Below are positions 46,942-56,606 of a stretch of 64,000 nt of DNA, piece after piece; position 1 is the first letter of the stretch; every line of letters starts with the position of its first letter. The notes under the pieces are model-generated. The model had not been told where the DNA came from and did no database searches. It saw only the letters and a list, made by a program, of their open reading frames with translations. Made by a program: the position numbers and the translations under genes. Location: NCBI RefSeq assembly GCF_023611505.1, contig NZ_CP097843.1:1302001-1366000 (forward strand), read 5' to 3'. Origin of the DNA: Streptococcus oralis. Its GTDB lineage: Bacteria; Bacillota; Bacilli; Lactobacillales; Streptococcaceae.

Positions 46942-47897
46942 TAGTTTTGTCCCTCCTTCTTAGATTTTTTAAAGAAACGTGATAGACTCAATTCCCATGT
47001 TCCAAGGAGTCCGCCTGGTCTGAAAATCATGACCAATACAAGAGCCAAAGCGTAGATGATCATACGTACGCTAGCTACATCTTGAAGGAGCATATTCAAA
47101 ATTCCTAAAACAATCGCTGAAACGATGGTACCAGTAATAGATCCAAGTCCACCAAATACAACGATAATCAACACGTTGATGGAATTAATAAAGGTGTAAT
47201 CTTTTGGCACAACAGATCCGATAAAACCAGCCTGAAGTGAACCAGCAATACTTGCTGTAATGGCACCAAAGACAAAAGCGATAATCTTGATCTTTGTAGT
47301 GTTTACCCCAACAGACTCTGCAGCAATCTCATCCTCACGAACAGATAGAGTAGAGCGTCCAATTGGACTACGTAAGAAGTTGAGGGTTGCAATAGTTGTA
47401 ATCACTACAAAAAGATAAACCATTTGCCAGTTGGTAAAGTTTGGAATACCCAAGATACCAGCAGCACCGTTGGTCAAACTACCACCATTAATGATAAAGA
47501 TACGAATGATTTCTGAAACACCTAGTGTCGCAACAGCCAGGTAGTCACCCTTTAAACGAAGCGTTGGAATCCCAACGAGCAAAGCGACTGCACCAGAAAT
47601 CAAAGCGCCCAAGACCATCGCTCCAAAGAAGGCACCATAGGTTGGTGATTTTGAACCAATAATCGCTGCTGCATAAGCCCCAATCGCCATAAAACCTGCA
47701 TGACCAAGTGAGAATTGTCCTGAAAAACCAACGATTAAGTTCAAGCCTACTGCAAGGATGATATTAATCCCAATTTGTTCTAAAATTTGGACATGGAATA
47801 GATTGAGAATACCAGCAGAAACCAGTACGCTAATTAATCCATAACCCGCTAACAGAAGGAATAACCAGAGAATATTTACTTTAAGATTTGTCTTCAT
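46941..47897 (-). CDS. livM: Branched-chain amino acid ABC transporter permease LivM
   Basis: Membrane permease of 318 residues with about 8-9 helices. It shows the LivM landmarks NLIVGFSGQFSLGHAGFMAIGAY (about residues 53-75), GDYLAVATLGVSEIIR and the late VVFGGLGSITGTIVSA. It pairs with LivH in the membrane. It lies 3 bases after livH and overlaps livG. Confidence 0.95.
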   Translation of the reverse strand: MKTNLKVNILWLFLLLAGYGLISVLVSAGILNLFHVQILEQIGINIILAVGLNLIVGFSGQFSLGHAGFMAIGAYAAAIIGSKSPTYGAFFGAMVLGALISGAVALLVGIPTLRLKGDYLAVATLGVSEIIRIFIINGGSLTNGAAGILGIPNFTNWQMVYLFVVITTIATLNFLRSPIGRSTLSVREDEIAAESVGVNTTKIKIIAFVFGAITASIAGSLQAGFIGSVVPKDYTFINSINVLIIVVFGGLGSITGTIVSAIVLGILNMLLQDVASVRMIIYALALVLVMIFRPGGLLGTWELSLSRFFKKSKKEGQN

Positions 47898-47900
47898 TGT

Positions 47901-48779
47901 TTACACCTTCTCTTTCACATTCTTACCAAGGATACCCGCAGGTCGAACAATCAGAATCAGAAGCAAGATTCCATAAACGATGGCATCACGGAAATCAGAC
48001 ATACCAAAGGCAGTTGCAAAAGTTTCCAACAAGCCAATCACAAATCCCCCTAGAGCTGCACCAGGAATAATCCCGATACCACCGAGTACGGCCGCAACGA
48101 ATGATTTCAGACCTGGAGTCACACCCATCAAAGGTTCAAGAGAGTTGTAGTAAAGGGCAATGAGGACACCTGCTGCACCAGCAAGGGCTGAACCCAAAGC
48201 AAAGGTAAAGCTGATTGTACGATTTACATTAATTCCCATCAATTGAGCAGCATCACTATCAACTGATACCGCACGCATGGCTTTCCCCATTTTTGTTTTT
48301 TGGACTATCAATTGCAATAAAACCATCAAGAGTACAGAAACTGCTAAAATCATCAATTGAACATTTGTCAAGCTAATTGGCCCGAAATCAAAACGGACGG
48401 TTTCAATTGCTTGAGGGAAGGCACGAGTATTGGCGCCCACGAGATAAACCATTCCGTATTCCAGTAGGAAAGACACCCCGATGGCAGTAATCAATACAGC
48501 AATGCGTGTAGAGTGTCGCAAAGGACGGTAGGCAAGAAATTCAATCACAACACCAAGTAGTGCGGTTCCTGCCATTGAAATAATCAAAGCTAAAAAGAAA
48601 TCCATTTGGAAGGAATTAATCAAAAAGTAACCAATAAAGGCACCTATCATATAAATATCACCGTGGGCGAAGTTGATGAGTTTGATAATTCCATAAACCA
48701 TGGTATAACCCAAGGCCAAAAGTGCATAAACACTACCCAGAATTAAACCATTCACAAGTTGTTGGAGCATAGCATTCAC
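47901..48779 (-). CDS. livH: Branched-chain amino acid ABC transporter permease LivH
   Basis: Membrane permease of 292 residues. LivH signatures are QQLVNGLILGSVYALLALGYTMVYGIIKLINFAHGD read across the N-terminus (shown here in name only as the LALGYTMVYG-INFAHGD block) and AAVLGGIGIIPGAALGG near residue 225. It is separated from livJ by 111 bases that contain a strong hairpin, so it is probably made in smaller amounts than the binding protein. Confidence 0.95.
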   Translation of the reverse strand: MNAMLQQLVNGLILGSVYALLALGYTMVYGIIKLINFAHGDIYMIGAFIGYFLINSFQMDFFLALIISMAGTALLGVVIEFLAYRPLRHSTRIAVLITAIGVSFLLEYGMVYLVGANTRAFPQAIETVRFDFGPISLTNVQLMILAVSVLLMVLLQLIVQKTKMGKAMRAVSVDSDAAQLMGINVNRTISFTFALGSALAGAAGVLIALYYNSLEPLMGVTPGLKSFVAAVLGGIGIIPGAALGGFVIGLLETFATAFGMSDFRDAIVYGILLLILIVRPAGILGKNVKEKV

Positions 48780-48842
48780 TCTTTTCTATCGTTATTTTTT
48801 AGAAAATTTTCATCATTTTCACAAGTTCATAAACACCGAAAC

Positions 48843-48869
48843 AGGGAGTGAGTCAAAGGCTCATTCCCT
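48843..48869 (-). terminator. Hairpin between livJ and livH
   Basis: 10-bp stem AGGGAGTGAG (48843-48852) with CTCATTCCCT (48860-48869), including one G-T pair, then GTTTCGGTG on the minus strand. A partial terminator here would raise the binding protein over the membrane parts. Confidence 0.65.
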
Positions 48870-48890
48870 ATTTCAACTACTATTCTAATG

Positions 48891-50051
48891 TTATGGTTTT
48901 ACAACTTCTGCTGCTTCTACTTTACCATTGTTCATAGTCATCATGTAAGCAGTTTTCACTGTATTGTGGTCAGCATCAAAGCTTGTTTGACCAGTTACAC
49001 CATCAAAATCTTTGGTTTTAGCAAGGTTGTCCTTGATTTCACCTGAGTTTTTAGCACCTTTTGCAGCATTTGCTACTAGGTAAACTGAGTCATAGGCCAA
49101 GGCTGAGAAGGTTGAAGGCTCTTCATTGTATTTAGCACGGTATGCTTCAAGGAAGGCTTTAGCTTTTTCAGAAACATCAACTGTAGTTGAGAATCCTGAG
49201 ATGAAGTAAATGTTTGATGCTTTTTCAGCTGTTGCTTGTTGAACAAATTCTTCACCGTTAAATCCATCACCACCAACGATTGGTTTATCAATTCCCATAC
49301 CACGGGCTTGATTTACGATTTTACCTGCTTCTGTGTAGTAGCCTGGGACAACGATAGCGTCAAACTCTTTCCCTTTCATTTTAGTAAGGGCTGCTTGGAA
49401 GTCTGTATCACCTGCCACAAAAGTTTCGTCTGCAACAATTTCACCTTTGTATGCTTCGCGGAAAGATTTAGCAATACCTTTAGCATAGTCACTTGCATTG
49501 TCAGTATATAGAACAACCTTCTTAGCATTCAATTTGTTTGTTACATAGTTAGAAATAATCTTCCCTTGGAAGCTATCTTGGAAAGTTCCGATAAATAGAT
49601 ATTCTTGACCTTTGGTCAATCCATCTTGAGTCGCACTTGGTGAAATCAATGGAACCCCTGCTTGAGTAGCGTTGGCTACAGCTGCAGCAGTTGCACCAGA
49701 TGTCGCAGGTCCTACGATAGCTGTAACTTTTGATTGGGTCACTAGGTTAGTTGTAACAGAGGCAGCCTCAGCAGTTTCAGATTTGTTATCTTTATCCACA
49801 ACTTCGATTTGTTTTCCATCGATACCACCTGCAGCATTGATTTCATCAACAGCAAGTTGAGCACCTTTTTGTTCAGAAGTACCATAGGCAGCTACAGCAC
49901 CTGTTTCTTCAAAGTTAAAACCGATTTTGATAGTCTTTTCGTCTACTGGGTTACCAGTTGTATTTGACGCTCCTGACTTGACCTCTCCACAGGCAGCGAG
50001 AAGAGCTACGCTAGCAAGAGCCACAAAAGATAGGGCAAATTTTTTCTTCAT
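48891..50051 (-). CDS. livJ: Branched-chain amino acid ABC transporter substrate-binding lipoprotein LivJ
   Basis: Lipoprotein of 386 residues. The signal peptide ends in a lipobox LAAC (Cys at about residue 21) followed by the mature linker. The mature part has the Leu/Ile/Val-binding fold (KIGFNFEETGAVAAYGTSEQKGAQLAVDEIN, then VAIVGPATSG-type loops with AIVGPATSGATAA and a YDSVYLVANA helix). It captures branched-chain amino acids for LivHMGF. It is the first gene of the operon, behind a consensus promoter. Pneumococcal LivJ is similar in length and context. Confidence 0.95.
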   Translation of the reverse strand: MKKKFALSFVALASVALLAACGEVKSGASNTTGNPVDEKTIKIGFNFEETGAVAAYGTSEQKGAQLAVDEINAAGGIDGKQIEVVDKDNKSETAEAASVTTNLVTQSKVTAIVGPATSGATAAAVANATQAGVPLISPSATQDGLTKGQEYLFIGTFQDSFQGKIISNYVTNKLNAKKVVLYTDNASDYAKGIAKSFREAYKGEIVADETFVAGDTDFQAALTKMKGKEFDAIVVPGYYTEAGKIVNQARGMGIDKPIVGGDGFNGEEFVQQATAEKASNIYFISGFSTTVDVSEKAKAFLEAYRAKYNEEPSTFSALAYDSVYLVANAAKGAKNSGEIKDNLAKTKDFDGVTGQTSFDADHNTVKTAYMMTMNNGKVEAAEVVKP

Positions 50052-50092
50052 TTTTAATCTCCTTATAGTTGTTTCAAAAATAGTATGTTAAG

Positions 50093-50121
50093 AATATACC
50101 GAATTATCAGAAAATTGTCAA
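50093..50121 (-). promoter_or_regulatory. livJ promoter
   Basis: Minus-strand TTGACA (50116-50121), 17-bp spacer, TATATT (50093-50098). CodY control is likely for such operons by general knowledge, but I did not identify a clear CodY box. Confidence 0.75.
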
Positions 50122-50138
50122 CCTTTTTATTCACTTTT

Positions 50139-50408
50139 TTAAATGATAACGTTTTCTTCATTTCGATAGAGATTCCCAACAAAAGGAGTTTCTAACTCTT
50201 GAATGTGACACCGTCTAATTTTCTTGATGTATCTTTCCTTACCTAATCTCTCAACTAAGTCATCTAGCTCCTCAGTTGGAACATAGAGCTGCAAGTAACG
50301 ATGTTTTTTGGAATGGTAACAGATATCACCGTATTCCTGAAGTTTTTTTGCATCCCGATTATAGTAAAGATAGATGATTAATCCCGATCGATTGACCTTT
50401 TCAAACAT
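50139..50408 (-). CDS. ylbG: YlbG family protein (DUF2129)
   Basis: Small cytosolic protein of 89 residues ([21 protein letters not shown] at the start, RYLQLYVP in the middle). It matches the YlbG/DUF2129 family of Firmicutes, which has a solved structure but no known function. It lies between livJ and clpP, its usual place in streptococci. An RBS (AGAAAGAGGG) precedes the ATG. Confidence 0.85.
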   Translation of the reverse strand: MFEKVNRSGLIIYLYYNRDAKKLQEYGDICYHSKKHRYLQLYVPTEELDDLVERLGKERYIKKIRRCHIQELETPFVGNLYRNEENVII

Positions 50409-50450
50409 GATGAACCCTCTTTCTAAGAAATCTGCTCCTATTATATCAAA

Positions 50451-50478
50451 AAAAGCAAACCCCGTCGAGTTTGCTTTT
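50451..50478 (-). terminator. clpP terminator
   Basis: 10-bp stem AAAAGCAAAC (50451-50460) with GTTTGCTTTT (50469-50478), then a TTTTTT run on the minus strand. Confidence 0.85.
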
Positions 50479-50486
50479 TAGGTTGG

Positions 50487-51077
50487 TTAGCTCAAAGAGT
50501 TGTTGGCCATGATTTCATCAATAAAACCATACTCAAGTGTTTCTTGGGCACTCATCCAGTAATCACGTTCTGCGTCTACATGAATTTGCTCAACTGTTTT
50601 ACCAGAGTTATCTGCAAGAATCTGCTCCAAAGTCTTACGAGTTTTAAGTAAGTGCTCTGCAGCGATTGCCATATCTGTCTGTTGGGTACCACCACCTGTA
50701 CCACCCATTGGTTGGTGAATCATGTACTCTGCATTTGGAAGCATGAAACGTTTGCCTTTTGCGCCACTTGATGCAATGACAGTTCCCATGGATGCAGCCA
50801 TCCCCATAACGATTGTTTGGACATCTGCCTTGATAAAGTTCATGGTATCAACGATTGCCAAACCAGCTGATACAGAACCACCCGGAGTATTTACATAAAG
50901 GTAAATATCTTTTGTACTATCTTGAGCATCCAAGAAGAGCAATTGAGCAATAACGGAGTTGGCCATGTTGTCTTCAACTGGTCCAGTCAACATGATGATA
51001 CGATCTTTTAGTAGACGTGAGTAAATATCATATGAACGTTCTCCACGACTTGTTTGTTCAATAACTACAGGAATCAT
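50487..51077 (-). CDS. clpP: ATP-dependent Clp protease proteolytic subunit
   Basis: Serine protease of 196 residues that forms a double heptameric chamber and degrades substrates fed by ClpE, ClpC, ClpX or ClpL. The catalytic triad is visible: Ser in [11 protein letters not shown] (about residue 96), His in YMIHQPMGG, and Asp in [10 protein letters not shown] CtsR site overlaps the promoter, linking it to the clpE gene at 28.7 kb. Confidence 0.97.
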   Translation of the reverse strand: MIPVVIEQTSRGERSYDIYSRLLKDRIIMLTGPVEDNMANSVIAQLLFLDAQDSTKDIYLYVNTPGGSVSAGLAIVDTMNFIKADVQTIVMGMAASMGTVIASSGAKGKRFMLPNAEYMIHQPMGGTGGGTQQTDMAIAAEHLLKTRKTLEQILADNSGKTVEQIHVDAERDYWMSAQETLEYGFIDEIMANNSLS

Positions 51078-51131
51078 TCATTTCTCCTTTTAAGGTTAAA
51101 TTTTCTTAGTCATACGACTCGATACAGAACT

Positions 51132-51160
51132 ATTATATCTTTTTGGTCAAAAAAGGTCAA
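51132..51160 (-). promoter_or_regulatory. clpP promoter
   Basis: Minus-strand TTGACC (51155-51160), 17-bp spacer, TATAAT (51132-51137). The -35 and part of the spacer are covered by the CtsR operator. Confidence 0.85.
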
Positions 51161-51161
51161 A
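51145..51161. promoter_or_regulatory. CtsR operator of clpP
   Basis: GGTCAAA-AAA-GGTCAAA is a perfect CtsR heptad repeat. Bound repressor would occlude the -35 of the clpP promoter. Confidence 0.95.
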
Positions 51162-51250
51162 TTTTTGCTCTATTCTCTAAACAGAAACAAAAACTCAACC
51201 TCCTTTCAAGTCAAAAACGAACTTCTAGTTTCAATATTTACTTTGGAATT

Positions 51251-51880
51251 TTATTTAGTACCAAACAAGCGGTCTCCAGCATCTCCAAGACCTGGAACGA
51301 TATAACCGTGTTCGTTCAAGCGTTCATCCAAAGCTGCAGTAAAAATTTCTACATCAGGGTGAGCTTCTTGGAGGGCTTTCACTCCTTCTGGAGCAGATAC
51401 TAGGCAGACAAACTTGATATTTGAAGCGCCACGTTTTTTAAGCGAATCTACAGCCAAGATTGCTGAGCCACCTGTTGCAAGCATTGGGTCAACGACAAAG
51501 ATTTGACGTTGGTCAATATCTTCAGGCAATTTCACTAAGTATTCAACTGGTTGAAGGGTTTCTTCATCACGGTACATACCGATGTGTCCAACTTTTGCTG
51601 CTGGAACCAGATTCAAGAGACCATCTACCATCCCGATACCTGCACGCAAAATTGGGACAATCGCCAATTTTTTACCAGCCAATTGTTTTTGAACGGTCTT
51701 TGTGATAGGTGTTTCGATTTCCACGTCTTCAAGTGGAAGATCACGAAGTACTTCATATCCCATCAACATTGCAATCTCGTCTACTAGTTCACGAAAAGCC
51801 TTTGTGGAAGTATCTGTACGACGCAAGATTGACAATTTGTGTTGAATCAGTGGATGATTAATGACTTCAATTTTTCCCAT
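51251..51880 (-). CDS. upp: Uracil phosphoribosyltransferase
   Basis: Salvage enzyme of 209 residues that makes UMP from uracil and PRPP. It has the PRPP-binding loop [13 protein letters not shown], the [12 protein letters not shown] segment and the C-terminal uracil-binding region [19 protein letters not shown]. The ATG at 51880 ([11 protein letters not shown]) is preferred over an upstream in-frame codon because AGAAGGA lies at the right distance before it and the length equals the family's 209. It is followed by clpP with its own promoter. Confidence 0.96.
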   Translation of the reverse strand: MGKIEVINHPLIQHKLSILRRTDTSTKAFRELVDEIAMLMGYEVLRDLPLEDVEIETPITKTVQKQLAGKKLAIVPILRAGIGMVDGLLNLVPAAKVGHIGMYRDEETLQPVEYLVKLPEDIDQRQIFVVDPMLATGGSAILAVDSLKKRGASNIKFVCLVSAPEGVKALQEAHPDVEIFTAALDERLNEHGYIVPGLGDAGDRLFGTK

Positions 51881-51928
51881 TTTCTGAATTCCTTCTTTCA
51901 ATTTATTCTTCTTATTATATCAAAAAAC

Positions 51929-51950
51929 GGTTTAAAAAGCTTTCTAAACC
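51929..51950 (-). terminator. Terminator after comEB
   Basis: GGTTTA (51929-51934) pairs with TAAACC (51945-51950), with AAAGCTTT in between, and a TTTTTTG tract on the minus strand. Confidence 0.55.
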
Positions 51951-51968
51951 ATTTATTTTTATTAATTT

Positions 51969-52436
51969 TTAAATCAAATCTGCCTCTTGGAGAGCTGTCT
52001 GAACAGTCTCTAATGGCAAATGGGTTAACTCGGTGCCTTTTTCATGATAAAGGTACTGGGCATAGTCATCCATTCGGTACTGGTTGATATAAACCACGCG
52101 CTTGCAACCGACTTGTAAGAGTTGTTTTGTACAGTTGAGACAAGGGAAGTGGGTCACATAAGCTGTAAATCCCCTTGGAACCCCTCGTTCGGCTCCTTGT
52201 AAAATGGCATTGACCTCGGCGTGAAGGGTTCGGACACAGTGACCTTCAATGACCAGACATTCGTGGTCAATACAGTGCTCAGTTCCTGATACGGAACCAT
52301 TGTAGCCAGTTGAAATGACCTTATTATCCTTGACTAGGACAGCTCCCACCTTGGCACGTTTACAGGTCGAACGATTGGCAATCAGTAAAGCCTGGGCTGC
52401 AAAGTACTCATCCCAAGCCAGTCTTTTTTCTGTCAT
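51969..52436 (-). CDS. comEB: dCMP deaminase family protein (ComEB-like)
   Basis: Zinc deaminase of 155 residues that converts dCMP to dUMP, feeding thymidylate synthesis. The zinc site is clear: HAEVNAILQG (His and catalytic Glu) and PCLNCTKQLL (two Cys), with an N-terminal CKRAKVGAV segment. Its start lies 11 bases after the TetR gene stop, so both may be on one transcript. ComEB is named for its place in the Bacillus competence operon, but a role in DNA uptake is not supported there. Confidence 0.93.
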   Translation of the reverse strand: MTEKRLAWDEYFAAQALLIANRSTCKRAKVGAVLVKDNKVISTGYNGSVSGTEHCIDHECLVIEGHCVRTLHAEVNAILQGAERGVPRGFTAYVTHFPCLNCTKQLLQVGCKRVVYINQYRMDDYAQYLYHEKGTELTHLPLETVQTALQEADLI

Positions 52437-52447
52437 AAGTCTTCTCC

Positions 52448-53011
52448 TTATCCTCTATTTTTGAAAAATGGCAAGCGTAAATCGGCAATCTTTTCAGCTG
52501 GAACCTTCATGCCATCCTTGATCCATTTGAGCAAAACCGATACGATGGCAGAACTCCAAAATGAATGAAGGTAGCTGCTAACGCCTTTTGACTTTCCGTG
52601 GTATTTTTCTAGAAATTCCTGCATGGCTTGGACAAAAATCTTTTCCAAGTGGTAGTCCAGAGCAAGTTGGATAACCTTGGCTTCTTTCTTGGCTGCCCGG
52701 AAAAGATGAACCCAGACTAGATAGAGGTCCGTTTTGACATCGTAGTGGCTCAGCTGTTCCATGATATTGTGGACACTGCGTTTAAAGACGCTTTCCAAAA
52801 TCTCTTCTTTGGAGTCATAGTTACGATAGAAGGCGGCACGAGAGACACCCGCTCGCTTGACCAGCTCCGAAATGCTGATCTTGGCCAAATCTTTTTTTTC
52901 TAGAAGTTGCAAAAGAGCCGTCTCGATTGCTTCTCTGGTTAAAAAATTGGATTCTTGATTTGATTTTCTGAGATTTTCAAGAGATTTTTCAGACATTCTA
53001 CGTTCAGACAT
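52448..53011 (-). CDS. TetR family transcriptional regulator
   Basis: Regulator of 187 residues. The N-terminal helix-turn-helix occupies about residues 27-70 (IETALLQLLEKKDLAKISIS then ELVKRAGVSRAAFYRNYDSKEE). The C-terminal ligand domain has no recognisable specificity. It is transcribed away from the degV gene; an inverted repeat (CTTTGTCA and TGACAAAG) lies in the gap and may be its operator. Many streptococcal homologues are called DhaS-like or TetR/AcrR. The target genes are unknown. Confidence 0.88.
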   Translation of the reverse strand: MSERRMSEKSLENLRKSNQESNFLTREAIETALLQLLEKKDLAKISISELVKRAGVSRAAFYRNYDSKEEILESVFKRSVHNIMEQLSHYDVKTDLYLVWVHLFRAAKKEAKVIQLALDYHLEKIFVQAMQEFLEKYHGKSKGVSSYLHSFWSSAIVSVLLKWIKDGMKVPAEKIADLRLPFFKNRG

Positions 53012-53097
53012 AACAATTTCTTTCTACTTGTGACAACAGAGAGGTGGTACTTTTGTTTCAAGGGCTTTCATGATATAATTGTAAAAAAAGACAGAAC

Positions 53098-53122
53098 CTT
53101 TGTCAATGTATAAGTGACAAAG
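53098..53122. promoter_or_regulatory. Inverted repeat in the TetR-DegV intergenic region
   Basis: Perfect 8-bp arms CTTTGTCA (53098-53105) and TGACAAAG (53115-53122) with a 9-bp spacer, between a TGATATAAT element (about 53071-53079) and the degV start. A related GTGACAA lies at 53029-53035. These are candidate operators. Confidence 0.55.
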
Positions 53123-53135
53123 ATGGAGAATTTCT

Positions 53136-53981
53136 ATGACTTGGAAGATTGTAGCTGACTCGGGTTGTGATTATCGTCAACTGGCAACTCCTGCTATTGA
53201 TACTGAATTTGTTAGTGTTCCTTTAACCATTCAAGTAGCTGATCAGGTCTTTATCGATGATGCCAATCTTGACATTGACCACATGATGCAAACCATGTAT
53301 GCAACTTCTGAGGCTTCAAAATCAGCTTGTCCTAGCCCTGATGACTACTTGCGTGCATTTGAAGGTGCTAAGCATATCTTTGTCGTTACTATCACTGGTA
53401 CTCTTTCAGGTAGCCATAATAGTGCACAGCTCGCTAAGAATATCTACCTTGAAGAACACCCTGACACTCAGATTCATGTGATTGATAGTTTATCTGCTGG
53501 TGGGGAAGTTGACCTAATTGTAGAAAAAATCAATGACTTGATTGATCAAGGACTTTCTTTTGAGGAAATTGTTGAAGCTATTACAGCTTACCAAGAAAAA
53601 ACCAAGTTGCTCTTTGTCCTTGCTAAGGTCGATAACTTGGTAAAAAATGGCCGTTTGAGTAAGCTGATCGGTACAGTCGTTGGCCTTCTCAACATTCGTA
53701 TGGTCGGGGAAGCAAGTGAAACTGGAACCTTAGAACTGCTCCAGAAAGCGCGTGGACCAAAAAAATCCCTTCAAGCAGCCTATGAAGAGCTCATCAAGGC
53801 TGGCTATGCTGGTGGTCGAATTGTCATGGCTCATCGCAGCAATGAAAAATTCTGTCAGCAATTGTCGGAACGCTTGCTGGAAACCTTCCCTCAAGCCAAT
53901 ATCAAAATCATTCCAACATCTGGTCTCTGCAGTTTCTATGCAGAAGATGGCGGTTTGTTGATGGGATATGAAATCAACTAA
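53136..53981 (+). CDS. DegV family fatty-acid-binding protein
   Basis: Protein of 281 residues of the DegV/FakB group. It starts with the KIVADSGCDY motif, has the conserved TITGTLSGSHNSA fatty-acid-binding segment and the VDNLVKNGRLSK block. FakB proteins hold a fatty acid for the kinase FakA, which phosphorylates it for phospholipid synthesis. Which fatty acid it prefers cannot be told. A GGAG RBS precedes the ATG. The gene ends in a terminator that overlaps the promoter of the next gene. Confidence 0.9.
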   Translation: MTWKIVADSGCDYRQLATPAIDTEFVSVPLTIQVADQVFIDDANLDIDHMMQTMYATSEASKSACPSPDDYLRAFEGAKHIFVVTITGTLSGSHNSAQLAKNIYLEEHPDTQIHVIDSLSAGGEVDLIVEKINDLIDQGLSFEEIVEAITAYQEKTKLLFVLAKVDNLVKNGRLSKLIGTVVGLLNIRMVGEASETGTLELLQKARGPKKSLQAAYEELIKAGYAGGRIVMAHRSNEKFCQQLSERLLETFPQANIKIIPTSGLCSFYAEDGGLLMGYEIN

Positions 53982-55214
<1,233 letters not shown>

Positions 55215-55233
55215 ATATTAAAGGATGGGAAAA

Positions 55234-55689
55234 ATGAACAGAAGAGAGTCAGTCGAATTTGTCAACATGTGCATGATCAAAAATGGGGACAAGGTGCTGG
55301 TTCAAGATCGAGTTAGTCCTGACTGGCCTGGCATTACCTTTCCTGGAGGTCATGTTGAACGTGGCGAATCCTTTGTCGATGCTGTCATTCGTGAAGTGAA
55401 AGAAGAAACTGGTCTGACCATTTCCAAGCCCCAACTCTGTGGTATCAAGGACTGGTACGACGACGAGGATTACCGTTATGTCGTCCTATTTTACAAGACC
55501 GAACACTTTACTGGTGAGCTCCAATCTTCAGACGAAGGAAAGGTTTGGTGGGAAAATTTTGAAAATCTCTCACAACTAAAACTTGCAACCAATGATATGT
55601 CTGATATGCTTCGTGTATTTGTAGAGGAGGATCTCAGTGAATTCTTCTACTATAAAGACGGTGACGACTGGCTTTATGATTTGAAGTAA
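55234..55689 (+). CDS. NUDIX hydrolase (8-oxo-dGTPase-like)
   Basis: NUDIX protein of 151 residues. The Nudix box reads GGHVERGESFVDAV then REVKEETGL. Members of this type sanitise oxidised nucleotides, and pneumococcus has a related gene here. The ATG at 55234 is chosen because AAAGGATGGG sits at proper spacing; an ATG 9 bases upstream overlaps that ribosome-binding site. It lies 19 bases after the flavoprotein gene, so they form an operon ending in a long inverted repeat shared with the convergent MerR gene. Confidence 0.88.
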   Translation: MNRRESVEFVNMCMIKNGDKVLVQDRVSPDWPGITFPGGHVERGESFVDAVIREVKEETGLTISKPQLCGIKDWYDDEDYRYVVLFYKTEHFTGELQSSDEGKVWWENFENLSQLKLATNDMSDMLRVFVEEDLSEFFYYKDGDDWLYDLK

Positions 55690-55690
55690 A

Positions 55691-55719
55691 AAATAGGCTA
55701 GGAAATTCCTAGCCTATTT
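55691..55719. terminator. Bidirectional terminator between NUDIX and MerR/TipAS
   Basis: Two 14-bp arms AAATAGGCTAGGAA and TTCCTAGCCTATTT separated by one base. It extends into the stop codon of the MerR gene. Confidence 0.85.
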
Positions 55720-56458
55720 ATTCTGCATTTGTCTGAACGTAAGCTGCAATGGCATCTGATGTGTACTGGGCTGTTCCAGGTCCAAATTTATCAATGTTTT
55801 CCTTAAACTCTGGGTTATAGACGTAGCCTTTTCCGATATGGCCGAATACCTCAATAGAGCAGTCAAATCCATAAGTACGAAGGGCTTGCAAGAGCTTAGC
55901 TGCTTGCTCTTGGTTTTCAGCTGCTGTTACAGGTAGACCAGCTTGAAGATTTTGAGCCAAGGCTTGAAAGACTTGGTTAAAGGCGGCCGTAGACTCATCT
56001 TCGCGACCCTTTTGGCGTTCGAGGGCTTGATCCATGACTTCTTGTCCATACTCCTCTACCGCTTCTTGGTGGTATTTTTGATTGTCTTGATAGCTAAATC
56101 CAGTGAATTTTTCCTGAAGGGTCATATTTATTTCTCCTTTTTGATCTTGAATGGTTTTTTGCAAGGTGGAAATCAAGGTATCCAATCGTTCTCTTTCTCG
56201 AGTCAGATAGTCCAATTGTCTAGTCAAATGAGGTAACAAGTCTGACTTTTCTTCTTTTAGTAGCTCTGCTATTTTCTCCAAAGAAAAACCAAGATACTTA
56301 TAGTAGAGAATAACTTGTAGGCGCTCCAAATCTTCCTGACTATAGGATCGATAGCCGTTTTCCGACTTTAAAGGGACTAAAAGTCCGATTTTATCGTAGT
56401 GGTGCAGGGTCTTGACAGAGACTCCTGAAAGCTGCGCAGCTTCTTTGATATGATACAT
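55718..56458 (-). CDS. MerR family regulator with TipAS antibiotic-recognition domain
   Basis: Regulator of 246 residues. The N-terminal MerR domain reads YHIKEAAQLSGVSVKTLHHYDKIGLL and continues to about residue 75, followed by a coiled coil (76-108). The C-terminal domain (about 112-246) is TipAS-like, which in Streptomyces TipA binds thiopeptides and in SkgA and Mta relatives senses stress or drugs. Its own promoter has the 19-bp spacer typical of MerR targets, so it probably controls itself. The adjacent NSS transporter is divergent and has a separate promoter. Confidence 0.9.
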   Translation of the reverse strand: MYHIKEAAQLSGVSVKTLHHYDKIGLLVPLKSENGYRSYSQEDLERLQVILYYKYLGFSLEKIAELLKEEKSDLLPHLTRQLDYLTRERERLDTLISTLQKTIQDQKGEINMTLQEKFTGFSYQDNQKYHQEAVEEYGQEVMDQALERQKGREDESTAAFNQVFQALAQNLQAGLPVTAAENQEQAAKLLQALRTYGFDCSIEVFGHIGKGYVYNPEFKENIDKFGPGTAQYTSDAIAAYVQTNAE

Positions 56459-56479
56459 GATTTCCTCCTTACATGGATA

Positions 56480-56510
56480 GTATAAACCCTTCCCTTAGGT
56501 CGGAGTCAAG
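56480..56510 (-). promoter_or_regulatory. MerR-type promoter with 19-bp spacer
   Basis: Minus-strand TTGACT (56505-56510), 19-bp spacer, TATACT (56480-56485). The over-long spacer is the hallmark of promoters that MerR proteins activate by twisting DNA. Confidence 0.8.
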
Positions 56511-56571
56511 TGTTTTTGAGAAAATTTTTTAACTTTTTTGAGAAAGGTGTGAAAACTTGAAAATGGTTTTC

Positions 56572-56600
56572 TTGACAGGCCTTAGAAAACATGATAGGAT
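56572..56600 (+). promoter_or_regulatory. Promoter of the NSS transporter gene
   Basis: TTGACA (56572-56577), 17-bp spacer, TAGGAT (56595-56600). Expected start is near 56607, giving a leader of about 105 nt. Confidence 0.75.
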
Positions 56601-56606
56601 AGTCAA

